This document shows, one piece after another, positions 7,395 to 13,667 of a stretch of 13,667 nt of DNA. This DNA comes from Bacteroidota bacterium (GTDB lineage Bacteria > Bacteroidota > Bacteroidia > Chitinophagales > LD1). Where the stretch lies: positions 1 through 13,667 of the forward strand of contig CANGXE010000014.1 in the NCBI GenBank assembly GCA_947457525.1. The letters are read 5' to 3'. How positions within the stretch are numbered: the stretch's first letter is position 1; every line of letters starts with the position of its first letter. The notes beneath the pieces were generated by a model. The model was not told the origin of the DNA. It worked only from the letters and a program-made list of their open reading frames with translations, and searched no databases. The translations under genes were made by a program, and so were the position numbers.

Positions 7395-7422
7395 CAAATA
7401 AATACTCTTTTTGGGGCAGCAA
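7395..7422 (-). promoter_or_regulatory. Candidate Bacteroidota-type promoter for the wzx operon
   Basis: On the minus strand, TTG (7422-7420) is followed after 17 bases by TTTATTTG (7402-7395), which differs from the -7 consensus TAnnTTTG at one position. The start site would lie near 7390, leaving a leader of about 20 nt before the flippase ATG at 7368. Position and spacing are sensible, but the box is imperfect and the region is AT-rich. Confidence 0.3.
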
Positions 7423-7448
7423 GAAAATATTTTATTCTTACAAACAGT

Positions 7449-7485
7449 CAACCATTTTGGTAAATGTTGGTTCGGACAAATGGTT
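7449..7485. repeat. Overlapping alternative inverted repeats in the divergent gap
   Basis: AACCATTT (7450-7457) is a perfect inverted copy of AAATGGTT (7478-7485). The slightly longer CAACCATTT (7449-7457) can instead pair with AAATGTTG (7462-7469) around the loop TGGT, with one bulged C. The two pairings exclude each other. A weak plus-strand promoter candidate, TTTG (7456-7459) and TGGTTTTG (7481-7488) with 21 bases between, overlaps the same stretch. The rest of the 257-bp gap (7369-7625) shows only AT-rich sequence to me. Confidence 0.35.
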
Positions 7486-7625
7486 TTGAGATATTAAATT
7501 GAAATCAAAATGTAATTGCTAAACATCAATGTACAGAGAAAATACATAATAAATTACAGATAAATATTTTTTTGATTTTTGATTAATGAATGCTCTGCTA
7601 AATAAAGGAATCATATTTTTAAGCC

Positions 7626-8597
7626 ATGAAAAACTTTGCGATTATTGGCGCAGCCGGTTATATAGCACCAAGACACTTTAGAGCAATAAAAGATAGTGGA
7701 AATAATCTTGTTGCTGCTATGGATGTTTTTGATAGTGTTGGTATTTTAGATAGTTATTTTCCTGAATGCGCTTTCTTTACCGAGTTTGAACGCTTTGATC
7801 GCCATTTAGATTTATATTCAAGAAGCGGAAAAAAGTTAGATTACCTTACAGTATGTACACCCAATTATTTGCACGATTCGCATGTTCGTTTTGGATTAAA
7901 ACATGGAGCTGATGTAATTTGTGAAAAACCGATTGTGCTAAATCCCTGGAATGTTAATCGGCTACTAGAAGTAGAAAAAGAAACGGGTAGGAAAGTATAC
8001 ACCATTTTGCAATTGCGATTGCATCCAGCTATTAAGGCACTCAAGAAGAAAGTAGAAGAAAGCGGTAATAAGGTTTACGAATTTGATCTGACATACATCA
8101 CCTCTCGAGGTAGTTGGTATTACACCAGTTGGAAAGGGGATAATCAAAAGTCAGGGGGCATTGCTACAAACATTGGTGTTCATTTTTTTGACATGCTCAG
8201 TTGGATATTTGGTGGGTTGAAACAAAATGTGGTACATCTGCACGAACACGATCGAGCAGCAGGTTATCTGGAGTTTGACAAAGCAAAAGTGAAATGGTTT
8301 TTGAGTATTGACATCAATAGTATACCCGAGTCTCTTAGAAACGAAGGTAAACGCACTTATCGCTCTATGGAAATAGATGGCGAGCAAATAGAATTTAGCG
8401 ATGGGTTCACTGATCTACACACCGAAAGCTATGCTAGGATTTTGGCTGGAGATGGGTTTGGATTGGACGAAGCGGTAAAGTCAATTGAAATCGTACAACA
8501 AATTCGGCAATCAACACCGATCGGAAAACAAGGAAGCTATCATTCTTTTGTTAATTTGCCCTTGACCACACACCCTTTTTATAAATACCAAAATTAG
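7626..8597 (+). CDS. wbpB: UDP-GlcNAcA 3-dehydrogenase, WbpB/WlbA type (Gfo/Idh/MocA family)
   Basis: Cytoplasmic NAD-dependent oxidoreductase of 323 residues, close to the roughly 316 of Pseudomonas WbpB. Similarity to the recalled WbpB sequence runs end to end: MKNFAIIGAAGYIAPRH at the N-terminus (dinucleotide fold), VCTPNYLH (76-83), the family EKP motif at 100-102 with K101, DLTYITSRGSWY (154-165), ATNIGVHFFDML (180-191) with H186, and EFSDGFTDLHTESY (256-269). K101 and H186 correspond to the catalytic lysine and histidine described for WlbA. The known reaction oxidises C3 of UDP-N-acetylglucosaminuronic acid, with 2-oxoglutarate recycling the bound cofactor, before WbpE transaminates it and WbpD acetylates it. 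Those partners and WbpA are not in this window. It is first in the plus-strand operon and 12 bp before the AsnB-like gene. The symbol names the ortholog group, not a demonstrated function. Confidence 0.93.
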   Translation: MKNFAIIGAAGYIAPRHFRAIKDSGNNLVAAMDVFDSVGILDSYFPECAFFTEFERFDRHLDLYSRSGKKLDYLTVCTPNYLHDSHVRFGLKHGADVICEKPIVLNPWNVNRLLEVEKETGRKVYTILQLRLHPAIKALKKKVEESGNKVYEFDLTYITSRGSWYYTSWKGDNQKSGGIATNIGVHFFDMLSWIFGGLKQNVVHLHEHDRAAGYLEFDKAKVKWFLSIDINSIPESLRNEGKRTYRSMEIDGEQIEFSDGFTDLHTESYARILAGDGFGLDEAVKSIEIVQQIRQSTPIGKQGSYHSFVNLPLTTHPFYKYQN

Positions 8598-8609
8598 TTT
8601 CGTCTTTTT

Positions 8610-10508
8610 ATGTGTGGTATAGCCGGTTTTTTTAAACAATCTAATCAAGATATTTCATCTTATCTTAACAGTGCAATTGTAGTGCTAAACAAACGTGGGC
8701 CAGATTTTGCCACTACAAAAATATTGGACAATCTAGTCGGGTTTGCCCATGCTCGATTATCCATTATTGACACCTCGGCAGTAGCGCATCAGCCCATGGC
8801 CGATGCTTCCGGGCGATATACGATTGTGTTCAATGGCGAGATATTTAATTACAGAGAGTTGCGTCAAACGTATTTGCAGAATGTGGTTTTTTCGAGCTCT
8901 TCGGACACCGAGGTTTTGCTGAATTTATATATTAAACTTGGCAAAGAGTGTCTGCGTCTATTAAATGGCTTCTTTGCTTTTGCTGTTTATGACAATGAGC
9001 TAAAAAGAATGTTTCTTGCCCGAGATAGATATGGAATAAAACCTTTGGTTTATTATACAGACGGCAATCATTTTTATTTTGCATCAGAGCTGAAAGCCCT
9101 ACTTCAATTTGACATTAAACGCGAGATAGATTTTGATACACTAGGTTTGTATTTACAGTTGAACTATGTGCCCGGCACAATGAGTATGCTCAAAGGGGTG
9201 TCAAAACTAAAGCCTGGCCATTACCTAGAGTTCGATCAACAAATAAAATTGGAAGAGCAGACTTACTATCAGGTACCTTTTCGTGCTGGCCAAAAAATAG
9301 AAGCAGCTAATCTTGATTATGCAGCCGCTAAAGTTCAGTTGCGAAAACTCATTGAGGCGGCTGTGGAGCGCAGGTTGATAGCTGATGTTCCCTTAGGTTC
9401 ATTTTTGAGTGGTGGCATAGACTCTTCCATTGTTACCGCCTGCGCGGTTAAGCATGCCGCTAATTTAAACACGTTTTCAATTGGTTTTAAGGACGAGCCT
9501 TATTTTGATGAAACCAAGTACGCTAATCTCGTTGCCAAAAAGTTTAAAACGAATCATACCGTTTTTTCTATATCCAACGATGAGATGTTTTCAAACATTT
9601 TTTCCATTTTGGATTACATAGATGAGCCATTTGCGGACTCCTCAGCGATTGCAGTTTATATACTCAGCCAAAAGACAAGACAGAAAGTGACCGTGGCACT
9701 CTCTGGCGATGGAGGCGATGAATTATTTGGTGGCTATAACAAGCACGTAGCCGAGTTTAGAATTAGGCAAAACAGTTTAACCAATAGTCTGCTCCGCCCA
9801 GCCTTGCCTTTTTTTCGTCTCTTGCCCAAGTCGCGGCACTCTAAATTTGGAAATCTATTTAGACAAATGGAGCGATACAGTGAAGGTTTAGGCATGAGTA
9901 GGCAAGAAAGATATTGGCGGTGGTGTACATTGACAACACAAAAAGACGCACTAGTATTATTGAAAAAAGAAATAGGATACAGTGAGGCTAATATAAATTC
10001 GAGAAAAAAATTTGTGTTAGATAACATCACAGAAAATGGTGATCTCAATGATGTATTACTAGCCGATACAAAGATGGTTTTACCAAATGATATGTTAACT
10101 AAAGTTGACTTGATGAGTATGGCCAATAGCCTTGAAGTTCGAGTGCCTCTATTAGATTATACCGTGGTGGACTTTGCGTTTTCCCTACCTGTTTTCTACA
10201 AGACATCTGCTACCTCTGGCAAAAAAATACTTAAAGAAGCATTTGCAGACGAACTGCCATATGAGTTGTTCAATCGCCCTAAGCATGGCTTTGAAGTGCC
10301 GCTGCTAAAATGGATGAAAACGGGTTTAAATACATTGATCGAGCAAGAATTATTAAGCGATGAGTTTGTTCAACAACAAAATATTTTTGACGTCACAGAG
10401 ATAAAGAAACTGAAATTGCGTATGTATAGCAATAGTCCCGGTGACGTACACGCTACACTTTGGGGGCTTTTGGTGTTTCAATATTGGTATAAGAAATACA
10501 TAATCTAG
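8610..10508 (+). CDS. asnB: Asparagine synthase (glutamine-hydrolysing)-like amidotransferase, AsnB type
   Basis: Two-domain enzyme of 632 residues, the normal length for this family. The N-terminal class II glutaminase begins MCGIAGFF, so Cys2 is the nucleophile after methionine removal; NGEIFNY (75-81), SSDTEVLL (97-104) and RDRYGIKP (138-145) complete this domain. The synthetase domain carries the ATP-pyrophosphatase loop SGGIDSS (267-273) and, further on, ALSGDGGDELFGGY. Both active sites look intact. Free asparagine synthesis is one possibility. In polysaccharide loci such proteins (for example WbpS in Pseudomonas) are associated with turning a sugar carboxylate into the amide. Being 12 bp downstream of wbpB, which makes an aminated uronic acid precursor, it is plausibly a uronamide-forming enzyme; that role is inference from context. 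The ATG at 8610 is forced by the catalytic Cys2. Confidence 0.92.
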   Translation: MCGIAGFFKQSNQDISSYLNSAIVVLNKRGPDFATTKILDNLVGFAHARLSIIDTSAVAHQPMADASGRYTIVFNGEIFNYRELRQTYLQNVVFSSSSDTEVLLNLYIKLGKECLRLLNGFFAFAVYDNELKRMFLARDRYGIKPLVYYTDGNHFYFASELKALLQFDIKREIDFDTLGLYLQLNYVPGTMSMLKGVSKLKPGHYLEFDQQIKLEEQTYYQVPFRAGQKIEAANLDYAAAKVQLRKLIEAAVERRLIADVPLGSFLSGGIDSSIVTACAVKHAANLNTFSIGFKDEPYFDETKYANLVAKKFKTNHTVFSISNDEMFSNIFSILDYIDEPFADSSAIAVYILSQKTRQKVTVALSGDGGDELFGGYNKHVAEFRIRQNSLTNSLLRPALPFFRLLPKSRHSKFGNLFRQMERYSEGLGMSRQERYWRWCTLTTQKDALVLLKKEIGYSEANINSRKKFVLDNITENGDLNDVLLADTKMVLPNDMLTKVDLMSMANSLEVRVPLLDYTVVDFAFSLPVFYKTSATSGKKILKEAFADELPYELFNRPKHGFEVPLLKWMKTGLNTLIEQELLSDEFVQQQNIFDVTEIKKLKLRMYSNSPGDVHATLWGLLVFQYWYKKYII

Positions 10509-10597
10509 TATTTTAAACAGTATCATACAATTGGTTGAAAAGCATTGTGCTGCAACACACATAGATTATACTTCTTTATGACTGAAATATTGATTGT

Positions 10598-11797
10598 ATG
10601 CCTCGGGTACTTAGAATAATAAACAGACTAAATTTAGGCGGTCCTACTTTTAACGCAGCTTATCTGACAAAATATTTAGCGCCTGATTTTGATACGCTTT
10701 TGGTGTCAGGTATGAAAGATGCTGCAGAAGAAAGCTCCGAATTTATTGTTAAAAACTTAGACTTACACCCCGTGTATATGCCCGAAATGTATCGTGAACT
10801 CAATCCTTTTCGCGACTACAAATCGTACTATAAGCTACGCAAAATCATTGATGAATTTAAGCCGGATATCGTACACACACACGCTGCAAAGGCCGGAGCT
10901 GTGGGGCGTTTGGCCGCTATCCACAGTGGTGTGCCGGTCATATTGCATACTTTTCATGGCCATGTTTTTCATTCATATTTTGGCAGTGTCAAAACTCGAA
11001 TGTTTTTGGAGATTGAACGTTATTTAGCTAAACGAACCACGAAAATCATTGCCCTAAGTGAGTTGCAACGCAATGAGCTGGTTAATGACTTTAAAATAGC
11101 TCCCCAAGATAAATTTGCTATAGTTCCTCTGGGTTTTGACCTCAATAAATTTGAAACAGATAAAGACCAAAAACGCAAAAAATTTAGGAAAGAATACAAT
11201 GTTGCAGATGACGAGATAGCTATTGGCATAATTGGTCGGCTAGTGCCTATCAAGAACCACGAACTTTTTCTTCAAGCATTGGCAATTATCAAACGAAAAA
11301 CAACTACTAAGATTCGTGTATTTATAATAGGCGATGGGGAACAGCGCTCTAATATTGAAACATTAGCCAAAACATTAAATTTGCCATTCAATAACAATAA
11401 TTTGGCCGAACCCAACTTTTTGACGTTTACAAGTTGGATTAAAGATATAGATGTATCAAATGCCGGTTTGGACATTATTGCTTTAACTTCTAAGAACGAA
11501 GGCACTCCTGTAAGTTTGATTGAAGCACAAGCATCCGGCAAGCCGATTGTATCTACAGCAGTTGGTGGTATTGAAAACATTGTTTTGCCTAATATTACCG
11601 CCTTACTTTCTGGAAAGGAGGACGTTGATGGGTTTGCACAAAATCTACTTTTGCTTATTGAAAATGATAAACTTAGAGCTAAAATGTCCAAAGCCGGAAG
11701 TGATTTTGTAAGAGAAAAATTTAGCTATCTGAGGTTGTGTAAGGACATGAAAGATTTGTATATCTTACTAATTTCGCAAAAAAACCCAACTAAATAG
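10598..11797 (+). CDS. Glycosyltransferase family 4 (GT-B fold, retaining)
   Basis: Cytoplasmic or membrane-associated glycosyltransferase of 399 residues. The N-terminal domain has the acceptor-side glycine motif LNLGGPTFNA (11-20), DIVHTHAAKAGAVGRLAA (90-107) and LHTFHGHVFHSYF (116-128). The C-terminal domain opens with IGIIGRLVPIKNHELF (209-224), with R214 and K219 in the usual phosphate-binding positions. The EX7E motif is E301 and E309 in EGTPVSLIEA. FIIGDGEQR (242-250) is another family hallmark. It follows the AsnB-like gene after 89 bp, the widest gap in this operon; no terminator or convincing promoter was seen there. ATG 10598 is the first in-frame start after a stop at 10583-10585. 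A possible job is adding the uronic-acid-type sugar made by the two upstream genes, but nothing in the sequence fixes the donor. Confidence 0.93.
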   Translation: MPRVLRIINRLNLGGPTFNAAYLTKYLAPDFDTLLVSGMKDAAEESSEFIVKNLDLHPVYMPEMYRELNPFRDYKSYYKLRKIIDEFKPDIVHTHAAKAGAVGRLAAIHSGVPVILHTFHGHVFHSYFGSVKTRMFLEIERYLAKRTTKIIALSELQRNELVNDFKIAPQDKFAIVPLGFDLNKFETDKDQKRKKFRKEYNVADDEIAIGIIGRLVPIKNHELFLQALAIIKRKTTTKIRVFIIGDGEQRSNIETLAKTLNLPFNNNNLAEPNFLTFTSWIKDIDVSNAGLDIIALTSKNEGTPVSLIEAQASGKPIVSTAVGGIENIVLPNITALLSGKEDVDGFAQNLLLLIENDKLRAKMSKAGSDFVREKFSYLRLCKDMKDLYILLISQKNPTK

Positions 11798-11840
11798 TAG
11801 GAAACAATTTTAATTTTATCTTTGATTTTTGATAAAACCT

Positions 11841-12647
11841 ATGATGAGAACCATCTTTAGCAGTGTCGTTTATCTGTCTTTTCTATTTTTATTTAATTCA
11901 TGCAATTCGCTCGTTCCTAGCGTAATGTTTAAGCAAAAGGACTACCAATACTTTGAACTAGCGCAAAAAAAGTTGGAGGAATATGTAATTGTTTCCGGTG
12001 ACCTATTAAGTCTGCAAATTTTTTCTCGTGATGGATTTAAACTGTTAGACATGATAGTGACCGAAGAAAGCAAGTTGGTACAAGGTGCTTCTGAAGTAAG
12101 ACAAACTTATTTAGTAGATGAAGAGGGCTTTGTGAATTTTCCAATCATAGGCGAATTGTTTGTGAGAGGGTACACAGAAACTCAGCTCAAAACAATACTT
12201 GGTGAAAAATTATCCAACTTATATATTGATCCATACGTAGTAGTCAGAGTCGAAAATAGACGAGCTATAGTTTTTAAAGCTGCAGCGTTATCCTTAGGAG
12301 TAGGAGGAGTAGCGGCTGGAGGGGCTACAATTGTTAATTTGAATGCTTCTCCCACATCTATTATTGAGGTTATCGCAAAGGCAGGAGGCTTAGCCTCAAC
12401 AAGTAGATCAAATAAAATTAAAGTGATTAGGGGAGATTTGAAAAATCCACAGGTGATAGAAGTTAATCTATCAACAATAGAAGGTGTTCGCAAATCCGCA
12501 ATGGATGTTATGCCCAATGACATTATATATATTGACACCAGAAAAAACATAGCAAGAAATATTTTGACAGATGCCAGTCCATTTATTGCATTAACTACAA
12601 GTGTCACTAGCCTTATCTTCATAATCAGGTCGCTTGGAAAATTTTAA
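11841..12647 (+). CDS. wza: Polysaccharide export outer-membrane lipoprotein (Wza/OPX family)
   Basis: Outer-membrane polysaccharide export protein of 268 residues, shorter than the roughly 380 of E. coli Wza and typical of compact Bacteroidota versions. I place the start at ATG 11841 rather than the in-frame TTG at 11829, because it yields a clean lipoprotein signal: Arg3, a hydrophobic core (5-18), and Cys21 preceded by F-N-S, a relaxed lipobox. The periplasmic part begins with the poly-export domain (YVIVSGDLLSLQIFSRD, then YLVDEEGFVNFPIIGEL and VRGYTETQLK). It continues with one SLBB-like segment containing a Gly/Ala-rich insert (GVGGVAAGG) and SIIEVIAKAGGL. The last 25 or so residues (SPFIALTTSVTSLIFII) are hydrophobic and probably form the C-terminal membrane-spanning helix of the outer-membrane pore. 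The gene overlaps the predicted start of the downstream Wzc-like gene, with which it should form the trans-envelope export machine. Confidence 0.88.
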   Translation: MMRTIFSSVVYLSFLFLFNSCNSLVPSVMFKQKDYQYFELAQKKLEEYVIVSGDLLSLQIFSRDGFKLLDMIVTEESKLVQGASEVRQTYLVDEEGFVNFPIIGELFVRGYTETQLKTILGEKLSNLYIDPYVVVRVENRRAIVFKAAALSLGVGGVAAGGATIVNLNASPTSIIEVIAKAGGLASTSRSNKIKVIRGDLKNPQVIEVNLSTIEGVRKSAMDVMPNDIIYIDTRKNIARNILTDASPFIALTTSVTSLIFIIRSLGKF

Positions 12648-13667
12648 TTCAGACAGTAAGGAAATAAAAGAGAATAGCCCGGTTGACGACTTCAACCTAG
12701 GTTTGCTGATTTATTTATTTAGCCGATCTGTACTTTGGTTAGTTTTAATTCTAATTGTATCCATATCTCTGTCATTAATGTACTTGCGCTATGCTCCCAA
12801 AATTTACGAAGCATCAACTACGTTGATGCTAAAAAGCGAGAAAACTACTCAGATTTTAGGTGTAGAGCAGTATATCAACGAGCAAAGCGAAACGGAGATT
12901 AGCCGAGAGATGAGATTATTGAAATCCGTTTTGTTGATAGATCGGGTAGTGGACGCTTTGCCTTTGCAAATAGCCTACTTTAAAGAAGGTAAGACTAAGT
13001 TTATTTTTTCAGAGTTGTATACTTCTTCACCTTTTACAATTGATGGGGAAGTGAAAAATAATGCAATCTTAGAAATGCCGATTTATGTCAAAATACTTAG
13101 TCCCTCAAAAGTGTATCTCGGTTTTACTGTAGCCGGAAGAGATTATGAATATACCCGCGATACCGGCAAAACAATAGTTACTCCATTTTTCAATGCAATC
13201 GTACACATAAAAAAAACAGTGGCGAATGAAAACTCCGGAGTGTTTTACTTTAAATTCTTAGACAAAAAGACGGTGGTTGACGAGATAACAAACAAACTTC
13301 AAATTTTGCCTATAGACCCAAAAACTCAAACCATTGGGTTAGTGTACAAGGACAGGAATCCAAATCGTGCACAAGAGATTGTATCGACAGTGGCTAGTGA
13401 GTTTGTGAAGTATGATGTAGAGCGAAAGAGTGAGAGCATCTTGGGGATAATTAGTTTTATCAACGCACAGATAGATACATTTGGTACCACCTTTGATAGA
13501 TATCAAGACTCTGTATCGTTGCTACGATTACAAGAAAATTTTTATGATAAAGGAGAGGATTATTTAGGGAAACTAACTGAAAAATCGATGGAGTATGAGA
13601 ATCGGTTCAGGGATTTTGATTATGACATTTCTTTATTAAAAACATTTAAAGGTCTGCTTTTGAATAA
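12634..13667 (+). CDS. Wzc/GumC-like polysaccharide co-polymerase, 3' end beyond window
   Basis: Open frame to the window end without a stop (344 complete codons). The first ATG in frame is at 12778, but that would begin inside the predicted first membrane helix and remove the conserved N-terminal segment DDFNLGLLIYLF (18-29). The TTG at 12634 gives a normal cytoplasmic N-terminus (starting MENFNSDSKE), then a helix at about 32-51, then the Wzz-type periplasmic start YAPKIYEASTTLML (53-66). I therefore chose TTG, which overlaps the OPX gene by 14 bp. KTQTIGLVYKDRNPNRAQEIVSTVASEFV is the conserved PCP periplasmic region before the coiled-coil part, which begins near the window end. Full-length relatives in this phylum usually end in a second helix and a bacterial tyrosine-kinase domain; whether that is present here is outside the window. 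The role is chain-length control and export with the OPX protein in the inner membrane. Confidence 0.82.
   Translation, partial: MENFNSDSKEIKENSPVDDFNLGLLIYLFSRSVLWLVLILIVSISLSLMYLRYAPKIYEASTTLMLKSEKTTQILGVEQYINEQSETEISREMRLLKSVLLIDRVVDALPLQIAYFKEGKTKFIFSELYTSSPFTIDGEVKNNAILEMPIYVKILSPSKVYLGFTVAGRDYEYTRDTGKTIVTPFFNAIVHIKKTVANENSGVFYFKFLDKKTVVDEITNKLQILPIDPKTQTIGLVYKDRNPNRAQEIVSTVASEFVKYDVERKSESILGIISFINAQIDTFGTTFDRYQDSVSLLRLQENFYDKGEDYLGKLTEKSMEYENRFRDFDYDISLLKTFKGLLLN

Noticed and set aside
7424..7433. 10-bp palindrome AAAATATTTT in the divergent gap
   Set aside because: Such short all-AT palindromes are expected by chance in DNA of this composition.
7571..7583. The 13-mer TTTGATTTTTGAT occurs here and again at 11821-11833, both upstream of plus-strand genes
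   Set aside because: It is low-complexity AT-rich sequence at different distances from the two start codons (42 and 7 bases), so coincidence is the simplest explanation.
9734..10126. Minus-strand open frame inside the AsnB-like gene, and similar ones antisense to other genes
   Set aside because: These frames lie wholly within genes with strong family motifs on the other strand and encode no recognisable domain.
10509..10597. Possible terminator or promoter in the 89-bp gap between the AsnB-like gene and the GT4 gene
   Set aside because: Only a 4-bp stem (TGTG/CACA) without a T-run was found, and there is no TAnnTTTG box with a suitable -33 element.
10578..10619. Short 13-codon open frame overlapping the GT4 start
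   Set aside because: It is out of frame, very short, has no recognisable leader-peptide features, and no attenuator structure follows it.

Overview
The window is part of a surface-polysaccharide (capsule, exopolysaccharide or O-antigen-like) biosynthesis and export locus. It most likely comes from a member of the Bacteroidota. The evidence for that is AT-rich DNA, start codons without clear Shine-Dalgarno sequences, several matches to the Bacteroidota -7 promoter consensus TAnnTTTG, and an export pair (short OPX lipoprotein followed by a GumC/Wzc-like protein) in the style usual for that phylum. A finer taxonomic call is not possible from this sequence.

Layout: (A) On the minus strand at the left edge, a GDP-mannose 3,5-epimerase-like gene (2086-1118) is followed by a GT-B glycosyltransferase whose C-terminus runs off the window (1062-1). 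(B) One plus-strand GT2 glycosyltransferase (2192-3265) diverges from block A, and its 3' end overlaps block C tail to tail by 52 bp. (C) A compact minus-strand operon is transcribed from about 7390 down to 3214: Wzx-like flippase, VioA-like sugar aminotransferase, NeuD/PglD/VioB-like acyltransferase, GT2 glycosyltransferase. Its spacings are 0, -7 and +1 bp. (D) After a 257-bp divergent regulatory gap, a plus-strand operon runs off the right edge: WbpB/WlbA-type 3-dehydrogenase, AsnB-type amidotransferase, GT4 glycosyltransferase, Wza-like OPX lipoprotein, and a Wzc/GumC-like co-polymerase that probably starts at TTG and is cut by the window end. The cut genes at both edges have no stop codon inside the window.

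How the genes fit together: three sugar-nucleotide branches are visible. GME predicts GDP-L-galactose or GDP-L-gulose made from GDP-mannose. VioA plus the acyltransferase predict dTDP-4-acylamino-4,6-dideoxyglucose (Qui4NAc-like). WbpB predicts a UDP-2,3-diamino-uronic acid, which AsnB might convert to the uronamide. Four glycosyltransferases would assemble these onto a lipid carrier, Wzx would flip the repeat unit, and the Wza/Wzc-like pair would control length and export. Not in the window: an initiating phosphoglycosyl transferase, a Wzy polymerase, RmlA/RmlB, and WbpA/WbpD/WbpE.

I found no CRISPR array, tRNA, rRNA, insertion sequence or defence system. The window is a recognisable polysaccharide locus rather than a wholly new system. 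Its points of interest are the predicted sugar chemistry, the mosaic gene orientation, and symmetric sequence in the two divergent intergenic regions.
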